A DNA stretch of 64,000 nucleotides from Pseudomonas asuensis (GCF_014646755.1 NZ_BMNW01000001.1:265049-329048); one strand, 5' to 3'; positions 1 to 10,344 are shown, counted from the stretch's first letter. Numbers and translations: made by a program. The notes: generated by a model not told the origin, from the letters alone.

Positions 1-355
1 GCTTCAACATATCTCGATCAGCAGCTGCTTTGGACTCGTTCAGCTCTTTTGACTGAAACTGGAAGTCACGAGCCTTCTGCTTGAAGTCCGACTCAAGACG
101 ATCACGCTCGGAGTCCTTTAGCTTGTCACCACCAGCAGCAAGACGACTTTGAATATTCTTCGCATCGCTTTCCAGGGATTTAAGCTTGTTAAGCTGAGGA
201 CCAAACTTCTTTTCAGCGTCTACAGCATATTTTTTTGCTGCATCCGACTCCAGGAGTGCCATCTGGTAATTGAGCACCGCAATTTTCATCTCGGCAAAAG
301 CCGGGGTAGCAACAACAGCGGCGGCGATCAAGGCGAAACGGAAGAACTTACGCAC
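1..355 (-). CDS. skp: Periplasmic chaperone Skp/OmpH, C-terminus cut by window edge
   Basis: This encodes a periplasmic chaperone that holds unfolded outer-membrane proteins and passes them to the BAM complex. Translating the minus strand from a GTG at 355 gives a basic start (VRKFFRFAL), a hydrophobic stretch ending in ATPAFA that reads as a signal peptide, then AEMKIAVLNYQMALLES. The rest is a charged, Lys/Glu-rich coiled-coil region typical of Skp arms. An AGGAG sequence at 362-366 sits 6 nt before the GTG and decides the start. The gene lies directly downstream of bamA, the usual order. The reading frame is open to the window edge, so about 118 residues are visible of an expected ~165. 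Confidence 0.9.
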   Translation of the reverse strand, partial: MRKFFRFALIAAAVVATPAFAEMKIAVLNYQMALLESDAAKKYAVDAEKKFGPQLNKLKSLESDAKNIQSRLAAGGDKLKDSERDRLESDFKQKARDFQFQSKELNESKAAADRDMLK

Positions 356-396
356 AATGCACTCCTGCGTTTAAACGCTATATAGAGTTGGATCAA

Positions 397-2778
397 TTAG
401 AACGTCTGGCCCAGCGAGAACTGGAACACTTGAGTATCGGCGTTATTTGGCTTCTTGACTGGCATGCCCAGGCTGAAGCTTAACGGACCTAATGCAGTTA
501 CCCAAGTCAAGCCAACGCCAACAGAGCTTGCCATATTGGAGAAGCTGACCTTATTGCAACTGGCGCTGTCCTTATCAACCAAACGACACTTGGTGTCAAA
601 GACACTACCCACATCCCAGAACAGCACTGTTCGCAGCTGACGTTGATCCTTAACGAAGGGCAAGGGAAACAAATATTCAGCGCCACCAGTAATCAGAACA
701 TTACCACCAAAAGGCTCAGCGTCTTGGTCTGGGTCAACTTCTTGTCCTAAAGCCGCATATCTTGCCTTCTGGACGCCAGCACCGGCAGGAGTACTTCTAG
801 GCCCTAGACTACTATCTTCAAAGCCACGAACAGAGTTAAACCCGCCAGCATAATAGTTTTCATAGAATGGTAAGCCACTGGTTGAACCATAGCCATCACC
901 GTAACCGAGCTCGGTATGGAAACGAAGAGCAGTATTTTGGGTAAGCCCAGCAAAAATCTGTCCACGATAGTCGATCTTGTAATAACTCAGATCACTACCA
1001 GGAATAGTGACTTCTGCAGACAGGCTCTGGGAATGACCACGAGTCGCCATGACGCCTTTGTTGAGAGTCGACTCCGACCAGCCAATAGATGCCTTGAAGT
1101 TAGTAAAGGTATCGCCTTCCTGCTGGATGAACTTGTACACCTCATCTACGGTGTACTTGTTCGGATCAAGCTCATCACGCTGGACACCGAGCCCAAAATT
1201 CAAACGGGAAGTTTCACTAATCGGATAACCAAAATTTACCCCAAAGCCAAGGCTATTGATGGAGTAGCTGGAAACATCAACATCCAAATCATCGTAGTTG
1301 GTTGAACGATAAAACGCGTTGTAGCCCAGACTTACGCCATCATCGGTCCAGTAAGGATCAGTAAAGCTGAAGTTATAGCGAGTCTGGTACTGGCTTCGCG
1401 TTAACCCTACGCTTACCCGGTTACCGGTACCCAAAAAGTTGCTCTGGCTAATAGAGCCGCCCAGGATCAAGCCTGCACTTTGCGCAAAACCGACACTGGC
1501 TGTAATCGAGCCGGACGGTTGTTCTTCTACAGAATAATTTACGTCGACCTGATCATCAGTACCAGGAACCTGCGGAGTCTCGACATTGACCTCTTTGAAA
1601 TAGCCCAAACGCTCCAAGCGAGTTTTGGACTGATCAATCAAATAAGTAGATGCCCAGCCGCCTTCCATCTGGCGCATTTCCCGACGAAGAACTTCGTCTT
1701 CAGTTTTGGTGTTGCCACGGAAATTAATGCGATTCACATAGGCACGCTTGCCGGGATCAATCACAAAGGTCAGGGAAACCGTGTGATCGTCTTCATGAGG
1801 CTCTGGCACACCATTCACATTAGCGAATGTGTAACCTTCATTACCCAAACGACGGGTGATCAGGTCTGATGTACCGGTCATTACCTTCCGCGAAAACACT
1901 TGGCCTGATTGTACCAACATCAGCTTCCGGATTTCGTCTTCCGGCACCTTCAGGTCACCTGAAAGCTTTACGTCACGAACGGTGTACTTCTCACCTTCGT
2001 TAACGTTAACCGTAATATAGACGTGTTTTTTATCCGGTGTAATCGATACCTGGGTCGAGGTGATATCCATGTTGATATAACCGCGATCAAGGTAATAAGA
2101 GCGCAAACGCTCAAGATCACCAGATAGCTTTTCACGAGAATATTTGTCGTCATTTTTGAAGAAGGAAAGCAAATGGCTCTTCTTCAACTCAAACAGATCA
2201 ATCAGATCCTGCTCTGGAAACACGTGATTTCCGACGATATTGACCTGAGAAATCGTTGCCACTTCACCTTCGTTGATTTTGATCTTCAACTGAACACGGT
2301 TGCGTGGCTGAGGAATAACCTCGGTTTCAATGTTGGCAGAATAACGACCCTGAGCAACATACTGACGAAGCAGCTCATTACGCACACCTTCCAGCGTTGC
2401 TTGCTGGAAAATTTCACCTTCAGCCAGGCCCGACTGCTGAAGACCTTTTTTAAGGTCATCTTCTGAGATCGCCTTATTGCCCTCAATAGTGATGCTTGAA
2501 ATCGAGGGGCGCTCAACCACGCTCACCACCAGAACGTTACCTTCACGCCCTAGCTGAATATCCTGGAAAAAACCCGTACGGAACAAGGAGCGAGTCGCAT
2601 CAGAAAGGCGACGATCATCTACCGCATCGCCCACATTAAGAGGCAAAGCACCGAAAACGCTTCCAGCAGAAACTCTCTGCAAGCCGTTTACACGAATATC
2701 GGAGATGGTGAAGGACTCGGCGTGAACCTCGCCGATCATCAGCGCGGCTATTACCGCAGGTAGCAGCAAGCGTTTCAT
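397..2778 (-). CDS. bamA: Outer membrane protein assembly factor BamA
   Basis: BamA is the core of the BAM complex that folds and inserts beta-barrel proteins into the outer membrane. The 793-residue protein starts with a clean signal peptide (MKRLLLPAVIAALMIGEVHA). Five POTRA repeats follow over roughly residues 20-420, then a 16-strand Omp85 barrel. It ends in VFQFSLGQTF, a C-terminal phenylalanine beta-signal. The barrel contains the loop-6 motif VRGF. A TTG at 2805 would add nine residues, but the ATG at 2778 places the signal peptide at the N-terminus and has an AGGGA-like ribosome site just upstream. Neighbours rseP and skp give the conserved envelope cluster. Confidence 0.97.
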   Translation of the reverse strand: MKRLLLPAVIAALMIGEVHAESFTISDIRVNGLQRVSAGSVFGALPLNVGDAVDDRRLSDATRSLFRTGFFQDIQLGREGNVLVVSVVERPSISSITIEGNKAISEDDLKKGLQQSGLAEGEIFQQATLEGVRNELLRQYVAQGRYSANIETEVIPQPRNRVQLKIKINEGEVATISQVNIVGNHVFPEQDLIDLFELKKSHLLSFFKNDDKYSREKLSGDLERLRSYYLDRGYINMDITSTQVSITPDKKHVYITVNVNEGEKYTVRDVKLSGDLKVPEDEIRKLMLVQSGQVFSRKVMTGTSDLITRRLGNEGYTFANVNGVPEPHEDDHTVSLTFVIDPGKRAYVNRINFRGNTKTEDEVLRREMRQMEGGWASTYLIDQSKTRLERLGYFKEVNVETPQVPGTDDQVDVNYSVEEQPSGSITASVGFAQSAGLILGGSISQSNFLGTGNRVSVGLTRSQYQTRYNFSFTDPYWTDDGVSLGYNAFYRSTNYDDLDVDVSSYSINSLGFGVNFGYPISETSRLNFGLGVQRDELDPNKYTVDEVYKFIQQEGDTFTNFKASIGWSESTLNKGVMATRGHSQSLSAEVTIPGSDLSYYKIDYRGQIFAGLTQNTALRFHTELGYGDGYGSTSGLPFYENYYAGGFNSVRGFEDSSLGPRSTPAGAGVQKARYAALGQEVDPDQDAEPFGGNVLITGGAEYLFPLPFVKDQRQLRTVLFWDVGSVFDTKCRLVDKDSASCNKVSFSNMASSVGVGLTWVTALGPLSFSLGMPVKKPNNADTQVFQFSLGQTF

Positions 2779-2813
2779 GAGTCCCTTTTTTATTCCAACT
2801 GACAAATAAATAA

Positions 2814-2835
2814 TCTGCTGCTTATATACAGCAGA
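2814..2835 (-). terminator. Weak hairpin between rseP and bamA
   Basis: A 7-bp inverted repeat (TCTGCTG / CAGCAGA, 8-nt loop) lies in the short rseP-bamA gap. On the minus strand it is followed by a T-rich but interrupted tract. It may attenuate transcription or stabilise the upstream message. The stem is too short to call a strong terminator. Confidence 0.3.
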
Positions 2836-2854
2836 CTAAGCGTTCAGCGGCGAG

Positions 2855-4207
2855 TTACAAGCGTCCCAGGTCGTTGACCAGCGCCAGTAACATGACACCA
2901 ACAATAAGGCTTATACCAATCTGCATGCCCCACGCCTGAATGCGCTCGGATACAGGTTTCCCTCTTGCCCACTCGACGAAGTAGAACAACAAATGCCCAC
3001 CATCAAGCACCGGAACAGGAAGTAGGTTTAAAACCCCAAGGCTTATGCTCAGATAGGCCAGGAAGTTTAAAAAGTCACTGATACCTGACTGGGCAGAAGC
3101 GCCCGCCACTTTAGCAATGGTTATCGGCCCACTCAAGTTTTTTACCGAGAGTTCCCCAAGCAACATTTTCTTGAGCGAATCCAAGGTAAGCAAACTCATG
3201 GTCCAAGTGCGTACAAGCCCTTGACCTACTGCTGCAACTGGGCCATAGCTAACTTCCCGAAGCATTTCAGAAGGCCACTCTACGCCCTTGACTCCAGCAC
3301 CCAAGTAGCCAGATGTGTTCTTCGTATCGCCCCGACTAGAAAGCATAACTGGGACGGAGCGCTCAATTCCGGAACGATTGAATACAAGATTTACTGTTTG
3401 ATTCGGATGGGCGCGTACATAGTCAACAACCTGTTGCCAGTCGCTAACAGACGAACCATCAACCGATACAATACGATCACCTGACTCAAGACCCGCCTTG
3501 GATGCCGGCCCTTCAGGGTCCAGTTCAGCCACAACAGGCGCTAGTGAAGGACGCCATGGGTGAATCCCTAAAGATCCGATGGGATCTGGACTATCGGAAT
3601 CCTTGAGCCACCCTTCAAGCCGAATAGAATGAGCCTCTGGCAGACTATTATCAGGCTTACGTGTTTCAACGATCAGGGTGCCTGTCTCACCGAGGCGACG
3701 GACTAACTTGAGATTTACCTCGCCCCAGCCTGATACGGCTTTCCCGTCAATCGAGATGATCTCATCATTCGATTGCAGTCCTGCCTGCGCAGCGAGGCTT
3801 CCCTCATCAACCTTTCCGACAACAGGCTTAACCTGCTGAGTCCCAAGCATGGCCAGGGCCCAGAAGAATGCAATAGCCAGCAAGAAATTTGCTATCGGCC
3901 CTGCTGCTACGATAGCAATGCGCTGATAAACGGATTTTCGATTGAACGTCTGATTGAGCTGCTCAGCAGGGACCTCCCCTTCTCGCTCATCCAACATTTT
4001 CACATAACCGCCAAGCGGTATTGCCGCCACGACAAATTCCGTTCCATGCCTGTCATGCCAGCGAAATAGAGCTTTGCCGAAGCCAACCGAAAAACGCAGT
4101 ACTTTGACGCCACATCGACGAGCGACCCAAAAGTGCCCAAACTCATGGAAAGTGACCAGCACCCCTAGTGCAACCAGGGTTCCAAGAATCATATACAGTG
4201 CACTCAT
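2855..4207 (-). CDS. rseP: Site-2 intramembrane metalloprotease RseP
   Basis: RseP is an inner-membrane zinc protease that makes the second cut in anti-sigma factor RseA (MucA in pseudomonads) during the envelope stress response. The HEFGH zinc-binding motif is at about residues 21-25 inside the first membrane helix. The second catalytic motif NLLPVPVLDGGH is near residue 395, supplying the Asp ligand. Two PDZ domains lie between them (around residues 115-200 and 205-310). The length of 450 aa matches the family. It sits between dxr and bamA, with 15 nt to dxr, so it is probably part of the same transcript. Confidence 0.97.
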   Translation of the reverse strand: MSALYMILGTLVALGVLVTFHEFGHFWVARRCGVKVLRFSVGFGKALFRWHDRHGTEFVVAAIPLGGYVKMLDEREGEVPAEQLNQTFNRKSVYQRIAIVAAGPIANFLLAIAFFWALAMLGTQQVKPVVGKVDEGSLAAQAGLQSNDEIISIDGKAVSGWGEVNLKLVRRLGETGTLIVETRKPDNSLPEAHSIRLEGWLKDSDSPDPIGSLGIHPWRPSLAPVVAELDPEGPASKAGLESGDRIVSVDGSSVSDWQQVVDYVRAHPNQTVNLVFNRSGIERSVPVMLSSRGDTKNTSGYLGAGVKGVEWPSEMLREVSYGPVAAVGQGLVRTWTMSLLTLDSLKKMLLGELSVKNLSGPITIAKVAGASAQSGISDFLNFLAYLSISLGVLNLLPVPVLDGGHLLFYFVEWARGKPVSERIQAWGMQIGISLIVGVMLLALVNDLGRL

Positions 4208-4222
4208 GGCGTTCCTCCGCGC

Positions 4223-5413
4223 TTAGCGACCGTGGCGCTCAAGCCAGGCACTGGCTAAGCCCCTGGCGTGGCGATCCGCTTGCATCACACATTCGAGATC
4301 AGTTACGGCAGATACCGTTTCCTGCTGTAGCACAGCCTCAATAATTTGAGGTATTTCATCGAAACGTGCTCTGCCACCTAGAAAAGCCTCTACGGCTACT
4401 TCGTTTGCAGCATTTAAGACAGCAGGCGCTGTGCCTCCCACGCTAATCGCCTCTCGCGCAAGTCTCAGACAGGGGAAGCGCTGCTCATCAGGCTTTTGAA
4501 AATCAAGACGCGCCACTGCAAATAAATCCAAAGGGTTAACCCCAGATTCTATTCGCTCAGGCCACGCCAGGGCATGGGCAATTGGAGTACGCATATCAGG
4601 GTTACCCAATTGCGCAAGGACCGAACCGTCAACATAATCCACTAGCGAATGAATGACACTTTGAGGATGGACAACAATCTCAACCTGCTCTGGTTTTGCA
4701 TTAAATAACCAGCATGCTTCGATGAACTCTAACCCTTTGTTCATCATGGTAGCGGAATCTACTGAAATCTTACGCCCCATTGACCAATTAGGATGAGCAC
4801 ATGCCTGATCCGGCGTAACGTCTCGCAGAGCGTCTAAAGGCGTTTCGCGAAAAGGGCCTCCTGAGGCCGTTAGCAAGACTCGCCGTACACCCTTTGAGCT
4901 CAAGCCTTCCTCATATCCTGTAGGCAGGCATTGAAAAATAGCATTATGCTCGCTATCGATTGGGAGCAGCTTCGCGCCATACTTAATCACAGCCTGCATA
5001 AATAAGGAGCCGCTCATAACAAGCGCTTCCTTATTTGCAAGGAGAACTTTCTTTCCGGCTCTAACTGCTGCAAGGGTAGGCTTAAGCCCGGCCGCACCGA
5101 CAATCGCAGCCATGACAGCATCAACATCAGGATGAGCAGATACCTCGTCCAAACCCGCCTCACCAACCAGTATCTGCGTCGAGAGTCCAGCAGCCTTAAG
5201 CTTATGATCCAAAGCCTCAGCGTTCGCTTCTGTTGGCACAACAGCAAAACGAGGCTTATGGATAATACAAAGTGCCTCAAGCTCATTGAGCCTGGTATAG
5301 CCAGTCAGGGCGAACACTTTATAACGGTCAGAGTGACGCGCAATGACATCCAGGGTACTAAGGCCTATCGAACCGGTAGCACCTAGTACAGTGATGGTTT
5401 GAGGACTAGTCAC
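4223..5413 (-). CDS. dxr: 1-deoxy-D-xylulose 5-phosphate reductoisomerase
   Basis: This enzyme converts DXP to 2-C-methyl-D-erythritol 4-phosphate with NADPH, the committed step of the MEP isoprenoid pathway. The Rossmann motif GATGSIG is at the N-terminus, with [19 protein letters not shown] and the [17 protein letters not shown] region for metal and substrate. I chose the GTG at 5413 because its GTGA overlaps the cdsA stop, a GGGG site lies 6 nt upstream, and the 396-aa length matches the family. An ATG at 5434 would add seven residues. Both this gene and uppS belong to isoprenoid metabolism, and ispG lies at the far right of the window. Confidence 0.96.
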   Translation of the reverse strand: MTSPQTITVLGATGSIGLSTLDVIARHSDRYKVFALTGYTRLNELEALCIIHKPRFAVVPTEANAEALDHKLKAAGLSTQILVGEAGLDEVSAHPDVDAVMAAIVGAAGLKPTLAAVRAGKKVLLANKEALVMSGSLFMQAVIKYGAKLLPIDSEHNAIFQCLPTGYEEGLSSKGVRRVLLTASGGPFRETPLDALRDVTPDQACAHPNWSMGRKISVDSATMMNKGLEFIEACWLFNAKPEQVEIVVHPQSVIHSLVDYVDGSVLAQLGNPDMRTPIAHALAWPERIESGVNPLDLFAVARLDFQKPDEQRFPCLRLAREAISVGGTAPAVLNAANEVAVEAFLGGRARFDEIPQIIEAVLQQETVSAVTDLECVMQADRHARGLASAWLERHGR

Positions 5414-6225
5414 ATAACACCCCAGCCCGACCACCAGAGAAGCGCTGCGTAAAGCGGCACTGCTGCAGTCAGACTATCAATACGATCCATGATACCACCG
5501 TGTCCAGGCAGAAGCTGACTGCTGTCTTTAAGTCCTACCTGTCGCTTGAACATGCTTTCCGTAAGATCACCTACAACCGAAATAAGGACAACCAGTGAGG
5601 CACCGATCAAAGCTTTGATCAGTGTATTGGCATCCCAACCCCGATAGAGACCTACACCCAGCGTCAGCACAAGACTAGCTATCATGCCGCCAATCATGCC
5701 TTCCCAGCTTTTTCCTGGACTTACTTTGGGGGCAAGCTTGCGCTTACCAAATGCCTTGCCAGAAAAATAAGCGCCGATGTCAGCGACCCATACCAGTAGC
5801 ATGACAGCAAGGATAAGCCAGTTGTTAAGTGGCCACTGCTTTAGGAGCATCAATCCCTGCCAAGCAGGAACCAAGATAGCTATACCTATTAAAAGACGTC
5901 GCCAGTTAGCTCTCCAGTAATTAGCACTTTCTGGATACGTCATGACAAGCACAGCAGCAAAAATCCACCACGCCACTGCAACTGGGAGAATGGCAAAGGC
6001 TAATTGAGGCAGCTGCCAACAGATGAGCAGCATGAGAGCGATAACAGCAGCATAGCCTATGCGAGACGCTTGAGAGACGAGCCCAGAGAGCCGAGCCCAT
6101 TCCCAGGCGCCTAGCGACACCACCACCCCAATAAAGGTGGCGAAAGCCGCACCTTCCAGCAAAAAGAAGCCCCCAATCGCTATGGGTAGCAACACCAGAG
6201 CGGTCAGGACTCTTTGCTTTAGCAT
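5410..6225 (-). CDS. cdsA: Phosphatidate cytidylyltransferase (CDP-diglyceride synthase)
   Basis: CdsA makes CDP-diacylglycerol from phosphatidic acid and CTP in the inner membrane, the branch point for phospholipid synthesis. The 271-residue protein is strongly hydrophobic with about eight membrane segments. It carries the family signature near the C-terminus: [20 protein letters not shown] followed by GIMDRIDS, with the expected Lys and Asp residues. It overlaps uppS by 7 nt upstream and dxr by 4 nt downstream, so the three genes are probably translationally coupled. Confidence 0.96.
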   Translation of the reverse strand: MLKQRVLTALVLLPIAIGGFFLLEGAAFATFIGVVVSLGAWEWARLSGLVSQASRIGYAAVIALMLLICWQLPQLAFAILPVAVAWWIFAAVLVMTYPESANYWRANWRRLLIGIAILVPAWQGLMLLKQWPLNNWLILAVMLLVWVADIGAYFSGKAFGKRKLAPKVSPGKSWEGMIGGMIASLVLTLGVGLYRGWDANTLIKALIGASLVVLISVVGDLTESMFKRQVGLKDSSQLLPGHGGIMDRIDSLTAAVPLYAALLWWSGWGVM

Positions 6226-6974
6226 GATGCTCTCACTTCTGCTTCAATCTGTTCACTGGTTTTTCCAAAACGTCGCTGGCGTGTTGCATAGTCAGCCAAG
6301 GCCTTACGCATAGCCTCATGCTTGAAGTCCGGCCAAAACAAATCGGAAAAATATAGCTCCGCATACGCTAACTGCCACAGTAGGAAGTTGCTAATACGGT
6401 GTTCTCCACCTGTACGAATACATAGATCAGGTAAAGGCATGCCTGCTGTTGTCAGGCAGTTTTGAAGTAATTCAGGCGTAATTCGCTCAGGCTCAAGCGC
6501 CCCATCCTTCACTGCCTGCGCCAGCCGCTGGGCAGCTTGGGTGATATCCCATTGACCACCATAATTGGCTGCTACCTGGAGCACTAACCGATTATGACCA
6601 ACAGTCAATGCTTCAGCCTGCTCCATTTCACGCTGTAATTCAGGATGAAACTTGGAACGATCCCCAATAATACGAAGGCGTATTCCATTTTGATCGAGCT
6701 TTTTAGCCTCACGTCGAAGCGCCGATAGAAACAGCTCCATCAGTGCACTGACTTCATCAGTCGGACGTCGCCAGTTTTCACTGGAAAACGCAAATAGGGT
6801 AAGTACTTCGACACCAGCGTCCGCACAGACTTCTATAGCTGCACGAACAGCGTCGACACCAGCTCTATGTCCTGCCACTCCAGGCAGTAACCGCCGGCGA
6901 GCCCAGCGGTTATTACCATCCATGATAATGGCGACATGACGCGGTACTACAGAACCAGGGTCGCTATTGCCCAT
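6219..6974 (-). CDS. uppS: Undecaprenyl diphosphate synthase (cis-prenyltransferase)
   Basis: UppS extends farnesyl diphosphate with eight isopentenyl units to make the C55 carrier lipid for peptidoglycan and O-antigen. The catalytic Asp lies in IIMDGNNRWA near residue 18, followed by GHRAG. Further family motifs are LTLFAFSSENW and RTGGEHRISNFLLWQ near residues 190-205. The 251-aa length is normal. The start codon lies 15 nt after the frr stop, and the 3' end overlaps cdsA. Confidence 0.97.
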   Translation of the reverse strand: MGNSDPGSVVPRHVAIIMDGNNRWARRRLLPGVAGHRAGVDAVRAAIEVCADAGVEVLTLFAFSSENWRRPTDEVSALMELFLSALRREAKKLDQNGIRLRIIGDRSKFHPELQREMEQAEALTVGHNRLVLQVAANYGGQWDITQAAQRLAQAVKDGALEPERITPELLQNCLTTAGMPLPDLCIRTGGEHRISNFLLWQLAYAELYFSDLFWPDFKHEAMRKALADYATRQRRFGKTSEQIEAEVRASC

Positions 6975-6989
6975 CTTGCATCCCTGCCG

Positions 6990-7547
6990 TCAAACGGCCA
7001 TCAAATCAGTTTCCTTAGCCTCCAAGGCCTTATCGACCTCAGCGACATATTTATCGGTCAACTTCTGGATCTCATCCTGCGCACGACGCTCTTCGTCTTC
7101 GCTGATTTCCTTCTCCTTAAGCAGATCCTTGAGCTGAGCCAGTGCATCACGACGTATGTTACGTACGGAGACACGAGCCTGCTCAGCCTCCTGGCGAGCC
7201 TGCTTGGTAAACCCCTTGCGGGTTTCCTCGGTAAGCGCAGGCATTGGAACTCGGATAGTGGTTCCAGCTGTAGCAGGATTCAAACCCAGATCAGACGTCA
7301 TGATGGCTTTCTCGACGGCCTGGATCATGCTTCTGTCAAACACCGTTAGCGCCAAAGTACGGGAATCCTCTACCGTAACGTTAGCCACCTGCCGCAAAGG
7401 GGTATCGCTACCGTAATAGGACACCATGACTCCATCTAGAATGCTTGGATGGGCGCGTCCAGTACGGATCTTGGCGAAAGCGTGACCAAGCGCTTCGATT
7501 GTCTTGGTCATACGGCCTTGAGCTTCTTGCTTGATTTCATTGATCAT
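6990..7547 (-). CDS. frr: Ribosome recycling factor
   Basis: RRF splits post-termination ribosomes together with EF-G. The 185-aa protein has the standard length and family sequence: [20 protein letters not shown] near the N-terminus, the [15 protein letters not shown] segment in domain II, and the helical VRNIRRDAL segment followed by a [14 protein letters not shown] tail. Its ATG overlaps the pyrH stop by four bases (ATGA), so it is coupled to pyrH, the usual arrangement. Confidence 0.98.
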   Translation of the reverse strand: MINEIKQEAQGRMTKTIEALGHAFAKIRTGRAHPSILDGVMVSYYGSDTPLRQVANVTVEDSRTLALTVFDRSMIQAVEKAIMTSDLGLNPATAGTTIRVPMPALTEETRKGFTKQARQEAEQARVSVRNIRRDALAQLKDLLKEKEISEDEERRAQDEIQKLTDKYVAEVDKALEAKETDLMAV

Positions 7548-8287
7548 ACTGTGCCCTCTTCGATCAAAGTACCTTCTACGCCGCCCACTACAATATTTAG
7601 TAGAGCGCCGGATTTATTCATATTGAATACCCGAAGCGGCATCTTATGATCACGACACAGACAGATTGCTGTCAGGTCCATCACACCTAGTTTACGGTCG
7701 AGCACTTCGTCATACGTTAAGCGGTCGAACCTTTCCGCATTCGGATCCTTGAAAGGATCTGCAGTGTACACACCATCAACTTTGGTTGCCTTAAGCACCA
7801 AGTCAGCCTCAACCTCGATAGCACGCAGGCAAGCAGCTGAGTCCGTAGTAAAGAAGGGGTTGCCTGTACCTGCCGAGAAGATAACAACCTCACCGTTCTG
7901 CAACTGACGCATTGCCTTACGGCGATCATACTGGTCGGTCACACCTACCATAGATATGGCCGACATGACAGTTGCCGGAATATTGGAACGCTCCAGGGAG
8001 TCGCGCATAGCCAGTGCATTCATGACGGTAGCCAACATACCCATATGGTCACCGGTTACACGATCCATACCGGCAGCTGACAGCGCAGCTCCGCGGAACA
8101 GGTTGCCACCGCCAATAACCAAACCGACCTGAACACCAATACCAACAAGCTGACCGATTTCCAAGGACATACGATCAAGCACTTTTGGATCAATGCCGAA
8201 ATCTTCGGACCCCATAAGGGCTTCGCCGCTGAGTTTAAGCAGAATACGTTTATAACGAGGTTGGCGACCACTCATCTGCTGAGCCAT
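7544..8287 (-). CDS. pyrH: UMP kinase
   Basis: PyrH phosphorylates UMP to UDP in pyrimidine synthesis and is a hexameric amino-acid-kinase-fold enzyme unrelated to eukaryotic UMP kinases. Visible are KLSGEAL near residue 20, the glycine loop [10 protein letters not shown], the [11 protein letters not shown] helix, and [16 protein letters not shown], which binds ATP and UMP. The length is 247 aa. It is separated from tsf by 192 bp that hold the tsf terminator, so it probably has its own promoter in that gap. Confidence 0.97.
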   Translation of the reverse strand: MAQQMSGRQPRYKRILLKLSGEALMGSEDFGIDPKVLDRMSLEIGQLVGIGVQVGLVIGGGNLFRGAALSAAGMDRVTGDHMGMLATVMNALAMRDSLERSNIPATVMSAISMVGVTDQYDRRKAMRQLQNGEVVIFSAGTGNPFFTTDSAACLRAIEVEADLVLKATKVDGVYTADPFKDPNAERFDRLTYDEVLDRKLGVMDLTAICLCRDHKMPLRVFNMNKSGALLNIVVGGVEGTLIEEGTV

Positions 8288-8421
8288 TCAATCTCTCCTG
8301 CGACGATTTGAAATAAGAAAAAACAAATCATTTTCCCATTACTGAGCCGGAACGTCAGCGTTGACGCATCGATAGTGGGATCGTTACCAAATAAAAAGAA
8401 AACTCACGCCCTTGCTGCTTG

Positions 8422-8459
8422 AAAAAAGAGGCCGCACGCGTTGGCGGGCAGCCTCTTCT
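8422..8459 (-). terminator. Rho-independent terminator after tsf
   Basis: On the minus strand an AAGAGGC arm pairs with GCCTCTT around a GC-rich internal loop. A run of six T residues follows directly. It lies about 20 nt beyond the tsf stop and separates tsf from pyrH. Confidence 0.75.
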
Positions 8460-8479
8460 TCAGCATCGATAGCGTCTTA

Positions 8480-9346
8480 TTACTTGCTAGCTGCGACCTG
8501 AGCGGCCACCTCAGCTGCGAAGTCCACTTCAGCCTTCTCGATACCCTCACCCACTTCGTAGCGGACGAAGGAAACGATTTCAGCGCCAGCCTTTTTAGCC
8601 AGATCGCCGACCTTGACTTCAGGATCCTTCACGAAGGGCTGCTCAACCAGGCTTGCCTCAGCCAGGAACTTGTTGATACGGCCTTTGACCATGTTTTCAA
8701 CAATATTTTCCGGCTTACCAGCAATCTTTTCGGCATTCAGGGCCAGGAAGATTTCTTTTTCCTTAGCAATCGCTTCTTCGGAAACCTGGGAAGGATTCAG
8801 GAACTGCGGATTGCTTGCAGCAATATGCATCGCGATGTCGCGGGCCAGATCAGGTGTGCCACCGTTCAGAGCAACGACAACACCGATACGATGACCGTGC
8901 AAGTAGGCGCTTATCACGTCACCTTCCACACGAGTCAAGCGACGGATAGTGACATTTTCACCCGTCTTGGAAACCAGCGCCAGACGCGCTTCTTCCTGGG
9001 ACTCCACCAGCGGGGCAGCATCAGTCAGCTTCTGATCGAAAGCTTTGTTAAGGCTATCAGCAACAAAAGCCTTGAAGTCATCCTGCAGAGCCAGGAAGTC
9101 AGTCTGAGAGTTGACCTCGATGATCAGAGCAGCCTTGTTATCGTCGGAAACCTTGACAGCAATCGCACCTTCAGCAGCGATGTTGCCAGCTTTCTTGGCC
9201 GCTTTGATGGCGCCAGCTGCACGCATATCGTCGATGGCTTTCTCGATGTCGCCGCCAGCAGCGGTCAACGCCTTCTTGCAATCCATCATGCCAAGGCCGG
9301 TACGCTCACGCAGTTCTTTGACCAGGGCCGCAGTAATCTCTGCCAT
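8480..9346 (-). CDS. tsf: Elongation factor Ts
   Basis: EF-Ts is the guanine nucleotide exchange factor for EF-Tu. The 288-aa protein has the N-terminal UBA-like segment VKELRERTGLGMMDCKKAL. Next comes the core with NSQTDFLA, including the TDF residues that contact EF-Tu, and HIAASNPQFL further on. It is downstream of rpsB with a hairpin between them, as in other proteobacteria, so S2 and EF-Ts are probably made at different levels from one promoter. Confidence 0.98.
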   Translation of the reverse strand: MAEITAALVKELRERTGLGMMDCKKALTAAGGDIEKAIDDMRAAGAIKAAKKAGNIAAEGAIAVKVSDDNKAALIIEVNSQTDFLALQDDFKAFVADSLNKAFDQKLTDAAPLVESQEEARLALVSKTGENVTIRRLTRVEGDVISAYLHGHRIGVVVALNGGTPDLARDIAMHIAASNPQFLNPSQVSEEAIAKEKEIFLALNAEKIAGKPENIVENMVKGRINKFLAEASLVEQPFVKDPEVKVGDLAKKAGAEIVSFVRYEVGEGIEKAEVDFAAEVAAQVAASK

Positions 9347-9407
9347 GCTCGAATCCTCTTGAATCAGTGTCTAAACCAATGCCCTAGGGCAGTAATTCTC
9401 TGAGTGG

Positions 9408-9430
9408 CAAAAAGGGGGCCTAGCCCCCTT
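9408..9430 (-). terminator. Intercistronic terminator/attenuator between rpsB and tsf
   Basis: A perfect AAGGGGGC / GCCCCCTT stem with a 3-nt loop is followed on the minus strand by more T residues. It sits 40-60 nt after the rpsB stop. A partial terminator here would lower tsf relative to rpsB expression, as known for the E. coli rpsB-tsf operon. Confidence 0.75.
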
Positions 9431-9469
9431 CCTGCTCACTGAATGTCCAAGTCTTTACGACAGGGCCAA

Positions 9470-10210
9470 TCAGCCTTCAGCAGCTTCGCTCGCTGCTTCT
9501 TCAACGAACTCTTCAGGTGTTGCACCTGTGCTCTGCTTACCGCGCAGTACGGCATCAGCCGCGGCACTCAGGTACAGCTGAACAGCGCGGAAGGCGTCGT
9601 CGTTACCTGGAATGATGTAATCAACACCTTCAGGGCTGCTGTTGGTATCAACAATACCGATAACCGGGATACCTAGCTTGTTCGCTTCAGTGATCGCGAT
9701 ACGCTCGTGATCAACGTCAACTACGAACAAAGCGTCCGGCAGACCGCCCATCTCCTTGATACCGCCCAGGCTGCGCTCGAGCTTCTCGAGATCGCGAGTA
9801 CGCATCAGCGCTTCTTTCTTGGTCAGCTTGGTGAAGGTACCGTCTTCAGCCTGAATTTCAAGCTCACGCAGACGCTTGATGGACTGACGAATTGTTTTAT
9901 AGTTCGTCAGCATACCGCCTAACCAGCGGTGGTCTACGAAAGGCATATTGCAACGAGCGGCTTCTTCACGAACGATCTTGCCAGCGGAACGCTTGGTGCC
10001 TACGAACAGGATCTTGTTCTTGCCAGAAGCCAGGCGCTCAACAAAGCTCAGCGCTTCATTGAACATCGGCAGTGTTTTTTCGAGGTTGATAATGTGAATC
10101 TTGTTACGCGCGCCGAAAATGTACTTACCCATTTTCGGGTTCCAGTAACGGGTCTGGTGGCCGAAGTGCACACCGGCCTTCAGCATGTCGCGCATGTTGA
10201 CTTGGGACAT
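9470..10210 (-). CDS. rpsB: 30S ribosomal protein S2
   Basis: S2 binds late to the 30S subunit and helps recruit S1. The protein starts [20 protein letters not shown], followed by [20 protein letters not shown], both hallmarks of S2. It also contains [15 protein letters not shown] and [12 protein letters not shown]. The start at 10210 is fixed by homology and by a GAGGAAA ribosome site upstream. A longer in-frame opening back to 10285 lies in the mRNA leader. The product has 246 residues and ends with an acidic tail. Confidence 0.98.
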   Translation of the reverse strand: MSQVNMRDMLKAGVHFGHQTRYWNPKMGKYIFGARNKIHIINLEKTLPMFNEALSFVERLASGKNKILFVGTKRSAGKIVREEAARCNMPFVDHRWLGGMLTNYKTIRQSIKRLRELEIQAEDGTFTKLTKKEALMRTRDLEKLERSLGGIKEMGGLPDALFVVDVDHERIAITEANKLGIPVIGIVDTNSSPEGVDYIIPGNDDAFRAVQLYLSAAADAVLRGKQSTGATPEEFVEEAASEAAEG

Positions 10211-10338
10211 TGATATTTCCTCAATAAGTCGGGTTGGGCCTCCACGCATCCCAATGACCAACTCCTTGCGGAGCACCCAGGCCATCGTGCCGATACGTGT
10301 GTGGGGTTTAGGCGTTTTAGGGCATTGCCCGAAAAGCG
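10211..10338 (-). promoter_or_regulatory. rpsB mRNA leader, possible S2 autoregulatory element
   Basis: About 128 nt separate the likely transcription start from the rpsB ATG. On the minus strand this leader contains CTCCGCAAGGAG and a GGAGGCCCAACCC stretch before the Shine-Dalgarno. It resembles in position and flavour the S2-binding leader (t44-type) known upstream of rpsB in gammaproteobacteria. The assignment is inference from position; a covariance search would be needed to confirm it. Confidence 0.45.
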
Positions 10339-10344
10339 CCGCGC

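Noticed and set aside
916-1305. Plus-strand open frames inside bamA (also 1480-1869 and 2173-2466)
   Set aside because: They lie antisense to a fully supported gene, lack ribosome sites and show no protein-like motifs.
8441-9403. A 320-codon plus-strand frame opposite tsf
   Set aside because: It is a mirror of the tsf codon pattern; tsf on the minus strand has full-length homology, so this is a shadow frame.
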